Source: Nitrosarchaeum sp. (lineage in GTDB: Archaea; Thermoproteota; Nitrososphaeria; Nitrososphaerales; Nitrosopumilaceae). From it: DNA of 42,168 nucleotides. The translations under genes were made by a program, and so were the position numbers. Shown here piece after piece: positions 34,452 to 41,543 of the stretch (its first letter is position 1; each line of letters opens with the position of its first letter). The notes under the pieces were generated by a model. It worked only from the letters and a program-made list of their open reading frames with translations. It searched no databases and had not been told where the DNA came from. Location: contig JAHFUM010000001.1 of assembly GCA_023265135.1 (NCBI GenBank), positions 48,406-90,573 of the forward strand, written 5' to 3'.

Positions 34452-34461
34452 CTTAAATAGG
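34452..34461 (+). promoter_or_regulatory. TATA-like box for PEFG gene A
   Basis: CTTAAATAGG lies about 20-28 bp upstream of the ATG at 34480 and only 7-16 bp from the TTG at 34468, which favours initiation at 34480. Confidence 0.4.
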
Positions 34462-34467
34462 ATAAAT

Positions 34468-35298
34468 TTGAGCGTAAAAATGATGAATACTCATCTATCG
34501 GTGTTTACCTTATCTGCAATTTTTATTGCAAGTATTGTAATAGCACCAGCATTTGGACAAACAGCGGAGTCAATCGTTGTTACTACAGACAAACCATCTT
34601 ATGAAGAGGGCAATACAATCTTAGTAACGGGAGAAGTTAGAGAACTTCTTTCAGATTTTCCTGTCAGTCTCAAAGTAATAGCACCTAATGGCAACATAGT
34701 AAAAATTGCACAAATTACTGTTGGTTTAGACAAAAAATTCAGTTCTGAACTAGTAGCAGGTGGACCACTTATGAGATCAGGAGGAACATATACGGTTGAA
34801 GTACTCTATGGAACTGAATCTCGTACGTCTCAAACCACATTTACATTTGCGGGTTCAACAGGAACACCAAGTAAAGGATCAACAATCGCAGTTACAGGTA
34901 CTGACTTTATGGTCAACTACAAGATAACTGGTGGTAAGCTTGTTAGCATTACTCCTGATGTAGAAGCACACTCTCTGATTATAGCAATAACTGCAGATCA
35001 GGATGGTTCACTTGTCATTACGTTACCAAGATCTTTGATTGATGCAAAGATGGGTGATCAGGATGATACATTCTTTGTCTTAGTAGACGGGGAAGAAGTT
35101 AACTTTGAGGAAACAACAACATCTACAGATAGAACACTGACAATACAATTCCCCGCAGGTGCTGAGCAAATCGAGATAATTGGTACCTTCGTAGTCCCAG
35201 AATTCGGTACAATCGCAGTTATGATTCTAGCAGTGGCAATTATATCAATAATTGCAGTATCTGCAAAATCAAGACTAAGCATTATGCCAAGATACTAA
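34468..35298 (+). CDS. PEFG-CTERM surface protein, copy A
   Basis: A secreted protein of 276 residues (from TTG 34468; starting at ATG 34480 would remove four). Signal peptide to about residue 30 (ending PAFGQ), an Ig-like domain (KPSYEEGNTILVTGEVRELL ... GGTYTVEVLYG), then a second beta-rich domain (NYKITGGKLVSITPDVEAHS; DGSLVITLPRSLIDAK; FFVLVDGEEV). The C-terminus is the PEFG-CTERM signal: PEFG (244-247), a hydrophobic helix and a basic end (SAKSRLSIMPRY). Such tails are thought to be recognised by thaumarchaeal archaeosortases. It is divergent from rpoH. Role unknown; probably cell-surface. Confidence 0.9.
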   Translation: MSVKMMNTHLSVFTLSAIFIASIVIAPAFGQTAESIVVTTDKPSYEEGNTILVTGEVRELLSDFPVSLKVIAPNGNIVKIAQITVGLDKKFSSELVAGGPLMRSGGTYTVEVLYGTESRTSQTTFTFAGSTGTPSKGSTIAVTGTDFMVNYKITGGKLVSITPDVEAHSLIIAITADQDGSLVITLPRSLIDAKMGDQDDTFFVLVDGEEVNFEETTTSTDRTLTIQFPAGAEQIEIIGTFVVPEFGTIAVMILAVAIISIIAVSAKSRLSIMPRY

Positions 35299-35312
35299 AT
35301 TCATCTTTTTTC
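35206..35312 (+). repeat. PEFG 3'-end repeat, copy A
   Basis: The 107 bp from GGTACAATCGCAGTT to just past the stop codon are identical to 36122-36228 in copy B. The part up to 35303 is also identical in copy C. Confidence 0.95.
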
Positions 35313-35320
35313 TCTTTTTA
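35301..35320 (+). terminator. T-rich terminator of PEFG gene A
   Basis: TCATCTTTTTTCTCTTTTTA follows the stop codon directly, with no hairpin. Confidence 0.5.
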
Positions 35321-35321
35321 A

Positions 35322-35336
35322 AAATATATATAAATA
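35322..35336 (+). promoter_or_regulatory. TATA box for PEFG gene B
   Basis: AAATATATATAAATA ends 24 bp before the ATG at 35360. The sequence TTTGCAAATTAGAATG that follows is shared with copies C and D. Confidence 0.55.
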
Positions 35337-35347
35337 CCAAGAACCGT

Positions 35348-36214
35348 TTGCAAATTAGAATGGGTTTTAAACGTTCAACAACATCAATGATGCTTGCCCT
35401 AATGGCAATATCAATAATTTCAATTACTTCAATACAGCAGAATGCTTTTGCTCAAAGTACTGGAATGTCAATTTCAGCTACAGCCTCAGAAGGTTCAGAT
35501 ACTATATCAGTTAGTGGACATACAAGATCACAAATTACAGACATGACATTTACAGTGATGTCTCCAAGTCTAAATGTAGTCAGTATTGATCAAGTAACAC
35601 CTGATGCAAATGGTGATTTTGCCACAGTATTCAAAGTAAATTCAATGTGGAAAGAAAGTGGATTTTATACAATTAAGGCAGAACAAAGTCCACATGGAAG
35701 TTCATTGTATAAAGCATCACTTCGTGTAGAAGTAATCAATGGTAGAACTTCAGAAACAGATGTAACTGAATCTACTTTAGAAACCGGATTTCTTGAGCCA
35801 AAAACTACAGTAAAAACAGGTTTAGTAATTAAAGAAGCAAATTCCATGGCAGGATCTAAAACAATTGCAATAATTGGAACTACAGACAGCATTAGTACTA
35901 TTACAATAAAGGTATTAGCACCAAATGGTAATGTTGTTACTGCAGATCAATTTGCACCGGTTCTGGATCAAAATGGTCATTTTCTTAAAGACATTACAAC
36001 TGGAGGTCCATTATGGAATCAAGATGGGCAATATACAATTGTAGCTCAACAAGGTAATGATCCTAAATACAAGTATTCTATTGAAGTCGGAATAAAAGAT
36101 GGTGTTGTAATTCCAGAATTTGGTACAATCGCAGTTATGATTCTAGCAGTGGCAATTATATCAATAATTGCAGTATCTGCAAAATCAAGACTAAGCATTA
36201 TGCCAAGATACTAA
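35348..36214 (+). CDS. PEFG-CTERM surface protein, copy B
   Basis: A secreted protein of 288 residues from TTG 35348 (MQIRMGFKRSTT); an internal ATG at 35360 is an equally plausible start. The TTG aligns with the only downstream start available to copy D. Signal peptide to about residue 36 (NAFAQS). Two Ig-like domains, about 38-130 and 160-250, share the pattern ...PNGNVVTADQFAP... / GGPLWNQDGQYTIVAQQGND with copies A, C and D, but the second beta domain of A and C is replaced. PEFG is at 256-259, followed by a helix and tail identical to the other copies. The 3' DNA is identical to C over 115 bp. Confidence 0.88.
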   Translation: MQIRMGFKRSTTSMMLALMAISIISITSIQQNAFAQSTGMSISATASEGSDTISVSGHTRSQITDMTFTVMSPSLNVVSIDQVTPDANGDFATVFKVNSMWKESGFYTIKAEQSPHGSSLYKASLRVEVINGRTSETDVTESTLETGFLEPKTTVKTGLVIKEANSMAGSKTIAIIGTTDSISTITIKVLAPNGNVVTADQFAPVLDQNGHFLKDITTGGPLWNQDGQYTIVAQQGNDPKYKYSIEVGIKDGVVIPEFGTIAVMILAVAIISIIAVSAKSRLSIMPRY

Positions 36215-36228
36215 ATTCATCTTTTTTC
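36105..36228 (+). repeat. PEFG 3'-end repeat, copy B
   Basis: 36105-36219 is identical to 41434-41548 (115 bp, copy C); 36122-36228 is identical to 35206-35312 (107 bp, copy A). It covers the PEFG signal, membrane helix, stop codon and the first untranslated bases. Confidence 0.95.
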
Positions 36229-36235
36229 ATTTTTT
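36216..36235 (+). terminator. T-rich terminator of PEFG gene B
   Basis: Two T-runs (CTTTTTTCATTTTTT) follow the stop codon and abut the left 39-bp inverted repeat. Confidence 0.5.
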
Positions 36236-36274
36236 AAGATTCTGTGTAATCTATGAGGCTTGATGTGAGATCTT
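36236..36274. repeat. 39-bp inverted repeat, left copy
   Basis: Begins AAGATTCTGTGTAATC and ends TGTGAGATCTT; exact reverse complement of 40609-40647. Similarity continues inward to about 36300 with changes (TGTTTATTG, CGAGACC). Each copy has AAGAT/ATCTT at its own ends. Confidence 0.93.
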
Positions 36275-36304
36275 TTCCGTGTTTATTGTCGAGACCTGAG
36301 CATA

Positions 36305-36688
36305 TCACTTCTGAATCATACTAGACAGCACATTTTGTGGCATCATTTTTGAAATGATATATTGGACAGAAATAGGTTTTTTGTGTATTGAATAGACTCC
36401 CTGACTCTTAAGGAATTGTATTTGAAATTCTTCCAATTCAAGTGCGGACACAATTACCACTTTTCTAATCTCAGATGGTCTGTTAATTTTTAGGTCTGCA
36501 ATAAATTCAAAGCCAGTATAGTAAGGCATTCCCAGATCCAGCAAAATCACATCGTAATTATTTTTTAATACCAATTCCAGCCCATTTTTACCGTCAGTTG
36601 TGCTCTCAAATTCATGGTCTGACATGGATAAGATATCTGAAAAGATTGAACTGATTTGAGGACAGTCTTCAATGTGAAGAATCTTCAT
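36305..36688 (-). CDS. Stand-alone receiver-domain response regulator
   Basis: A CheY-like single domain of 127 residues from the ATG at 36688 (MKILHIEDCPQISSIFSDIL). The frame extends 25 codons upstream, but those codons do not resemble the family. The phosphoacceptor is D51 (DVILLDLGMP), with the acidic pair E7/D8 and the conserved Lys of the HKKPIS motif near the C-terminus. The T/S position is in VVIVSALE. There is no output domain, so it must act by protein contact or in a phosphorelay. No histidine kinase is nearby. It is the first gene inside the left inverted repeat. Confidence 0.9.
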   Translation of the reverse strand: MKILHIEDCPQISSIFSDILSMSDHEFESTTDGKNGLELVLKNNYDVILLDLGMPYYTGFEFIADLKINRPSEIRKVVIVSALELEEFQIQFLKSQGVYSIHKKPISVQYIISKMMPQNVLSSMIQK

Positions 36689-36937
36689 AAGGTATGAACC
36701 ACACAAAGTAGTATAAAATAATGTTTGTTCAAATGCACACACATACCTTGTAACATTAATCAATCAGGCATATGACTAGGTTCTAAACTTTAGAGCCTAA
36801 GATTCTCATGTCCCGATCCTTGATAGAGAGAATATGTCTCATGAATTTAACAGTACCAAGGAAAGAAAGACTTTTAGTTCACCAATAAAAATAAAAAAAA
36901 GAAGGATTGGTTAGTTGATTCTTTAATTCATAAAGAA

Positions 36938-37078
36938 TTACTTGATCTTGAAGAAGGTAACCTTCTGATCAAAGCATTGTGGTGCTTTGTCAACTACGGT
37001 ACAATCGGTTCCAGTAGGCGTGTCTTGACAGACATAGGTTACTTCTTTGTTTTTACATGAACAGTTATCTGACTCCAT
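36938..37078 (-). CDS. 46-residue Cys-rich protein
   Basis: A short gene with ATG at 37078 and a strong ribosome site GGAGGTG about eight bases upstream. The protein begins MESDNCSCKNKEVTYVCQDT and contains five Cys (6, 8, 17, 26, 35). The spacing C-x-C ... C ... C ... C might bind a metal or form disulphides. No signal peptide. Not recognised. The strong ribosome site and clean length argue it is real. It lies between the response regulator and the Fic gene, all on the minus strand. Confidence 0.65.
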   Translation of the reverse strand: MESDNCSCKNKEVTYVCQDTPTGTDCTVVDKAPQCFDQKVTFFKIK

Positions 37079-37165
37079 ATTTCATTCCACCTCCTATGAC
37101 TGCAAAATAGGCAATCACTGAAATACAGTTGTTATTTGATTTGTTTGAATGTAGAATCATCATTT

Positions 37166-38326
37166 TTAACCTCTTAAACTATCTTCAATCTCTTTTGCAT
37201 GGAATACTTTACTTCTGAAATACATTTTGACTTCTTCTAATATTCCAACTTCTACTAATGTCTGAACTGCATTTTTTGCAGAAGGATAGGTAAGATGGAG
37301 ACATTGTTGAGCACGTGGAACTGTCATGTATGGGTTTTCAAATAAATAATCGAGTAAGAGTATAGCACTACCACTTGCACGTTTTGTCATGAGTTTTTCT
37401 TTGTATTTCTTTTGTAAATCTATCAACATATGAATATTTTTTATTGTTAGATCTGCTTGTTCCATCATAGCTTGTAAGAAAAACTTTATCCATTCTCTCC
37501 ATTTACTTTTTTGACTGATTGCTAATAATCCATTGTAATATTCTTTAATGTTTTTTTCAAAATATGCACTAAGATAAAGCAGGGGTTGTGGAAGTATGTC
37601 TTTTTCTGCTAATAGTAATGAAATTAAAACTCTACCAATTCTTCCATTACCATCAGCAAAAGGATGTATGGCTTCAAACTGATAATGCAATATTGCACAT
37701 TGAATTAGTACAGGCATATCTTCGGGAGGATTAGTGAAAAAACTTCCCAAGTTTTCTAATAATTCATCTAAATATTCTGGTGGTGGCGGTGTATATACTG
37801 CATTTTTTGCAGATTCTCCATACGGGACAATCCAATTTTGAATTTTTCTAAATTCACCAGTCTTTTTATCGTATCCTCGTACACCTAACATCAATGTTTT
37901 ATGTGCTCGTTTTATCATTTCTAGAGTGATCTTTTCTTTATTTGATTTTATAAGATCTAGATTATCTTGAAGTGTGTGCATGTAATTAATAACTTCATGA
38001 AGTCTTAGTCGATCTGATTCCTGTTCTCCAATATTTCCTATCGCTTCATATTGAAGAACATCTTGCATTGATGCCAACGTACCTTCTATTTTTGAACTAA
38101 TTACTGCCTCACGTCTTAGATATGGTCTGATGAGTGTGTTTGGATTTGTTAAAAGTTCTCCTATCCCCTTCAATTCTCCTACTTTCACCTCTGTTTTTGC
38201 TAGTAAGTTAATTAGTTCATGATCATAGTAAAATTGAGGCGGAAGGAATTTGGGCACAAAAGCAGATACGCCTTCATCACTGATCAAAATTCTACCATTT
38301 GGTTTCGTAAATTGCTCTGCTTTCAT
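37166..38326 (-). CDS. Fic-family protein (AMPylase-like)
   Basis: Fic proteins transfer AMP, or another nucleotide-derived group, to target hydroxyls. The 386 residues include an N-terminal Fic_N-like region with the inhibitory motif SSKIEG (77-82; S/TxxxE[G/N], class II), and the catalytic HPFADGNGRIGR (221-232), matching HxFx[D/E]GNGRxxR fully. A flap with Tyr/Pro-rich sequence lies near 178-185 (VYTPPPPEYL) and a winged-helix-like C-terminal domain at about 315-380 (MTVPRAQQCLHLTYPSAKNA). Target unknown. Such genes often travel on mobile DNA; here it sits inside the inverted-repeat island. Confidence 0.93.
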   Translation of the reverse strand: MKAEQFTKPNGRILISDEGVSAFVPKFLPPQFYYDHELINLLAKTEVKVGELKGIGELLTNPNTLIRPYLRREAVISSKIEGTLASMQDVLQYEAIGNIGEQESDRLRLHEVINYMHTLQDNLDLIKSNKEKITLEMIKRAHKTLMLGVRGYDKKTGEFRKIQNWIVPYGESAKNAVYTPPPPEYLDELLENLGSFFTNPPEDMPVLIQCAILHYQFEAIHPFADGNGRIGRVLISLLLAEKDILPQPLLYLSAYFEKNIKEYYNGLLAISQKSKWREWIKFFLQAMMEQADLTIKNIHMLIDLQKKYKEKLMTKRASGSAILLLDYLFENPYMTVPRAQQCLHLTYPSAKNAVQTLVEVGILEEVKMYFRSKVFHAKEIEDSLRG

Positions 38327-38489
38327 TTTTTGATCACCAGATCGTTAAACGGAACATTAACTAACAGTGGTTTAATTAAAGATAAACACATATTACTTTA
38401 ATAAACGTGAGTATTACTTATAAAGATTATTGTTATTTTATAGGGGAGTAGTAGTAATATGAGGGGTACCGTACTATACAGGTACTCGT

Positions 38490-38627
38490 TCAGGTTTTCT
38501 TTAGTTCTTCTTCAAGCGCTGTATTTAGTAGATCAGTTACAGTTATACCACGTTTTATTGCGGTAATCTTTGCTTTTTTCCAAATATCTTCATCTATCTT
38601 AATTGATGTAACTAATTTTTTCCCCAT
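38490..38627 (-). CDS. Ribbon-helix-helix (CopG/Arc-type) protein
   Basis: A 45-residue protein, MGKKLVTSIKIDEDIWKKAK at the N-terminus, with a beta strand (KLVTSIKID), helix A (EDIWKKAKITAIKRG) and helix B (TDLLNTALEEEL). This is the RHH fold of small DNA-binding repressors and antitoxins. It starts 76 bp from the divergent transposase gene; that spacer contains a 16-bp palindrome that overlaps the transposase start. It probably binds there and represses the transposase, itself, or both. Confidence 0.82.
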   Translation of the reverse strand: MGKKLVTSIKIDEDIWKKAKITAIKRGITVTDLLNTALEEELKKT

Positions 38628-38644
38628 TCAGATTATCTTTATTA

Positions 38645-38705
38645 TTAGTAGTATTTAATATTTTTAGTATAAACTAATATACTACTACAATACTACTAGT
38701 AGTAT
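38645..38705. promoter_or_regulatory. TACTACTA operator-like cluster with 16-bp palindrome
   Basis: The spacer between the RHH gene and the transposase contains TTAGTAGTAT (38645 on), ATACTACTACA (38679 on) and the perfect palindrome ATACTACTAGTAGTAT (38690-38705), which covers the transposase ATG. Another GAGTAGTAGTAATAT is at about 38444-38458, just past the RHH stop. Multiple half sites fit RHH repressors. Confidence 0.55.
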
Positions 38706-39822
38706 GGAAATTAACTCTCGTGAAATCAAAGGAAAACAAATAACTGAAAAAAACAATCAGATCAAAAGAATTGATTCAAATCATTACAAGGTAAAATCAC
38801 AATCAAGCAATAATGAATACGATGTTATCTCCACCGAATCAGGATTTTTTTGTTCTTGTCTTGATCATCAATTTAGAAAAGTCTGTTGTAAACACATTCA
38901 CGCAGTAGAGATCAGTTTAGAGATTAGAAAGAAAGTAGAACAACAAATTACAATTAATCCAATAGAAAATAATAATTGTAAATTCTGCAATTCAAACAAT
39001 ATCATCAAAAAAGGAATTAGAAAAAACACAAACTATTCCATTCAGGTTTTCTTATGCAAAGACTGTGACAAGAAATTCTCTATCAATCTAGGATTTGAAA
39101 AGATGAAAGCAAGTCCTCAAATTATTACTTCTGCAATGCAGTTGTATTTTACAGGTGAATCACTAAGAAATACACAAAAATTCTTGGAATTACAAAGTAT
39201 TAAAATTACTCACAAAACTGTCTGGAATTGGATTAAAAAATATACAAATCTAATGGAAAAATACCTAGAACAGATCACTCCTCAAGTTTCGGACAAATGG
39301 AGAACTGATGAACTCTATTTGAAAATAAAAGGAAATAGAAAATATCTTTATGCAATGATGGATGATGAGACTAGATTTTGGATAGCAAAACAGGTATCAG
39401 ACAGCAAGTACACAGAAGATGTAAGACCGCTATTTAGAAAGAGTATAGAGGTAACAGGAAAGAAGCCAAAAATACTCATTTCTGAGGGGGCTAGAAATTT
39501 CATGCAAGCCCACAAAAAAGAATGGTACTCAAATTACAAAAATGAGAAGGTTACACATATCAGACATATCCATTTCAAGGGTGATAAAAATAACAATAAA
39601 ATGGAACGCCTGAACGGTGAGATGAGAGACAGAGAAAAGACAATGCGTTCTCTGAAAAAAGATGATTCTCCAATAATAACATGTATGCAGATTCATCATA
39701 ATTACATTAGAACCCATATGGCATTAAACAATGATACTCCAGCAGATAGGGCAGGAATCAAGATCAATGGTAATAACAAATGGATAACCTTAATTCAAAA
39801 CGCAACAAAAGCAAATAATTGA
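38704..39822 (+). CDS. IS6/IS240-like transposase with N-terminal SWIM zinc finger
   Basis: A 372-residue DDE-type transposase. N-terminal SWIM finger C50-x-C52 ... C62-x-H64, then a zinc ribbon with C92, C95, C118 and C121 (CKFC ... CKDC), a helix-turn-helix region (about 145-180), and the catalytic core: D202 (RTDELYLKIKG), the second position in ILISEGARNF where Glu261 stands in place of the expected Asp, and E301 (NNKMERLNGE). The C-terminal HHNYIRTHMALNNDTPADRA is typical. The missing second Asp suggests lost or altered activity. The stop overlaps the start of the next membrane-protein gene (TTGA). No clear terminal inverted repeats were found. Confidence 0.88.
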   Translation: MEINSREIKGKQITEKNNQIKRIDSNHYKVKSQSSNNEYDVISTESGFFCSCLDHQFRKVCCKHIHAVEISLEIRKKVEQQITINPIENNNCKFCNSNNIIKKGIRKNTNYSIQVFLCKDCDKKFSINLGFEKMKASPQIITSAMQLYFTGESLRNTQKFLELQSIKITHKTVWNWIKKYTNLMEKYLEQITPQVSDKWRTDELYLKIKGNRKYLYAMMDDETRFWIAKQVSDSKYTEDVRPLFRKSIEVTGKKPKILISEGARNFMQAHKKEWYSNYKNEKVTHIRHIHFKGDKNNNKMERLNGEMRDREKTMRSLKKDDSPIITCMQIHHNYIRTHMALNNDTPADRAGIKINGNNKWITLIQNATKANN

Positions 39823-40184
39823 ACATTGTAGATGAACTAAGTGTATGGTTGATCTGGTGGCTCATTGAAATATTGATTTTAGTATTAGTTCTAATTAGAA
39901 ATAATTTGATGGGAAAACAAGATAGAAAACGATATGTTTTAGACAAATGGGAAAAGCACGCAGTAATTGTTATGATGATAACAATAATCTTAATCGGAAT
40001 TACAAGTATGATAAATGATGATAAATGGCGTAACATGACATCTATCTTTTATGCTGTTTTATTTTTTACAGGTGGTCTTTGGATTAGCAGAAAATTCAAC
40101 GATGATACAAATACAAAATTAGAGATTATTGATGATCGATTAAAAAGAATACAAGAACGACTTGATGGATTATATAAAAAATGA
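39819..40184 (+). CDS. Small two-helix membrane protein
   Basis: A 121-residue protein from a TTG that overlaps the transposase stop. Three hydrophobic stretches (about 8-27, 48-65 and 74-90), with a basic segment between the first two (MGKQDRKRYVLDKWEK) and a charged coiled-coil-like C-terminus (TKLEIIDDRLKRIQERLDGL). Not recognised. The overlap implies coupling to the transposase gene or chance insertion. Confidence 0.65.
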   Translation: MNIVDELSVWLIWWLIEILILVLVLIRNNLMGKQDRKRYVLDKWEKHAVIVMMITIILIGITSMINDDKWRNMTSIFYAVLFFTGGLWISRKFNDDTNTKLEIIDDRLKRIQERLDGLYKK

Positions 40185-40205
40185 TGAAATATGTGGTCGT
40201 TTCTG

Positions 40206-40256
40206 GTTAATGGAAATAATAAGTGAATAACCTTAATTCAGAGTGTAAGACAAAGT
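40206..40256 (+). pseudogene. Remnant of a transposase 3' end
   Basis: Reading GTTAATGGAAATAATAAG onward gives V-N-G-N-N-K, a stop, then ITLIQS, matching the end of the transposase (INGNNKWITLIQNATKA; DNA 39763-39815). Fourteen bases (ATAACCTTAATTCA) are identical. TGA replaces the Trp codon. Nothing upstream of it is recognisable as transposase. Confidence 0.7.
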
Positions 40257-40262
40257 GATTCT

Positions 40263-40550
40263 ATGCTATTATCTATAATATCATTAATTGCCATTGCATT
40301 AGGAACTGGTTTTCTAGGAAAAGCCACTATTGTATCAAAAAAAGATGCTATTGAATTAGGAGTATCACGTATAGCCGGAGATACAGATGAGGAAAATCTA
40401 AAACTTCCAGCGGTTCAATTCTTTCTAAAACAGAGTCACTTAGCACGGATTGGATTGGCAATAGTTGTATTAGGGATCTTATTACAGGTTGTTTTATTGG
40501 TATTTCCTGCCATTGAATTAACTCTAGATACTTTTTTACAGATTGTTTAA
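40263..40550 (+). CDS. Small membrane protein
   Basis: A 95-residue protein with an N-terminal hydrophobic helix (LLSIISLIAIALGTGFLG), a polar middle (KKDAIELGVSRIAGDTDEEN) and a second helix (IGLAIVVLGILLQVVLLVF). No family recognised. Its start lies 54 bp past the transposase-remnant match, almost the same offset as the other membrane gene has from the intact transposase. Confidence 0.6.
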   Translation: MLLSIISLIAIALGTGFLGKATIVSKKDAIELGVSRIAGDTDEENLKLPAVQFFLKQSHLARIGLAIVVLGILLQVVLLVFPAIELTLDTFLQIV

Positions 40551-40608
40551 GATTCAACAGAGATTTAACAAGTTCAAAAAACTCTGGGTCTCGCAAGTAA
40601 ACAAAGAG

Positions 40609-40647
40609 AAGATCTCACATCAAGCCTCATAGATTACACAGAATCTT
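40609..40647. repeat. 39-bp inverted repeat, right copy
   Basis: Begins AAGATCTCACATCAAG and ends CACAGAATCTT; exact reverse complement of 36236-36274. It ends immediately before the TATA region of PEFG gene C. Weaker similarity continues inward to about 40585. Confidence 0.93.
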
Positions 40648-40666
40648 TTTTAAATATACATAAATA
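40648..40666 (+). promoter_or_regulatory. TATA box for PEFG gene C
   Basis: TTTAAATATACATAAATA ends 25 bp before the ATG at 40692, adjoining the right inverted repeat. The sequence TTTGCAAATAAGATG follows, related to the leader of copy B. Confidence 0.5.
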
Positions 40667-40691
40667 GAGACGGGTTCAATTTGCAAATAAG

Positions 40692-41543
40692 ATGAATAAC
40701 CGTACGTCGTTCGCGCTATTAGCCGTTTTGACTGCAGTCGGTACTTTAACCATGTCATCAGCATATGCTCAGGCATGTGTGGGTTGTGAAGAAGTAGATG
40801 CTGGAAAAAAAGCAGCAGATCAGATGTTGCTTATGGATATTCCAGTGTCTGTTTGGACAGATAAAACAACCTATGACCATAATGACAAAATTATAGTACA
40901 CGGTAAAGTAGCAAACGTTTCTGGATTTCCAGTAACACTTACTGTTGTGAATCCATTAAATTCCGTCATTACAATTGCTCAAGTAGAGGTTGACAATAGC
41001 GGTAATTTTGGAACAACTTTCAACACAGAAGGTGGATTATGGAAACATAATGGTACATACACCATTAAAGCCAACTATGGAACCACTCAAAAAAGTAATA
41101 AAGTGATTGTTGAGCTAACCGGTGAATTTTTAACGAGCTCAGGCAATTGTGCATCTTCAGAGATACACCTAGAGGGCGATTATTGTGTACCATATAGTAT
41201 TACAGGAGGAATGGTAAAGGATGCAAGCATAAGTAATAACGATAAATCCATTATCGTTAGAATTAGTGCAAATGAAGATGGAACACTCACATTAAATCCA
41301 GACGAATCAATTCTCAAAGGTATCTTCATGGTACTTGTGGATGGACAAGAATGGAATGATGTGAAAATTAGTGGTAATGAAGTTACAGTAATGTTCCCAG
41401 CAGGCACTGAAAAGATTCAAGTAATAGGTACTTTTGTAATTCCAGAATTTGGTACAATCGCAGTTATGATTCTAGCAGTGGCAATTATATCAATAATTGC
41501 AGTATCTGCAAAATCAAGACTAAGCATTATGCCAAGATACTAA
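40692..41543 (+). CDS. PEFG-CTERM surface protein, copy C
   Basis: A secreted protein of 283 residues from ATG 40692; the upstream TTG that copy B could use is followed here by an in-frame TGA. Signal peptide to about residue 26 (SSAYAQ), then a Cys pair (ACVGCEE), an Ig-like domain (KTTYDHNDKIIVHGKVANVS ... NGTYTIKANYG), a beta domain with another Cys pair (SGNCASSEIHLEGDYCVPYS; MVLVDGQEW), PEFG (251-254) and the shared helix and tail. The extra Cys residues, absent from A and B, may form disulphides outside the cell. Confidence 0.9.
   Translation: MNNRTSFALLAVLTAVGTLTMSSAYAQACVGCEEVDAGKKAADQMLLMDIPVSVWTDKTTYDHNDKIIVHGKVANVSGFPVTLTVVNPLNSVITIAQVEVDNSGNFGTTFNTEGGLWKHNGTYTIKANYGTTQKSNKVIVELTGEFLTSSGNCASSEIHLEGDYCVPYSITGGMVKDASISNNDKSIIVRISANEDGTLTLNPDESILKGIFMVLVDGQEWNDVKISGNEVTVMFPAGTEKIQVIGTFVIPEFGTIAVMILAVAIISIIAVSAKSRLSIMPRY

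Noticed and set aside
36689-36763. 25-codon extension of the response regulator
   Set aside because: Receiver domains begin with a short strand such as MKILHIED; the extension is Cys/Tyr-rich and unlike any receiver N-terminus.
38436-38490. GTACC ... GGTAC hairpin near the RHH stop as an insertion-element end or CRISPR-like repeat
   Set aside because: A single five-base stem with no repeated copies; at most a terminator-like hairpin.
39764-40036. Minus-strand open frame of 90 codons opposite the transposase end and membrane gene
   Set aside because: Hydrophobic antisense shadow of a membrane protein; no ribosome site or promoter.
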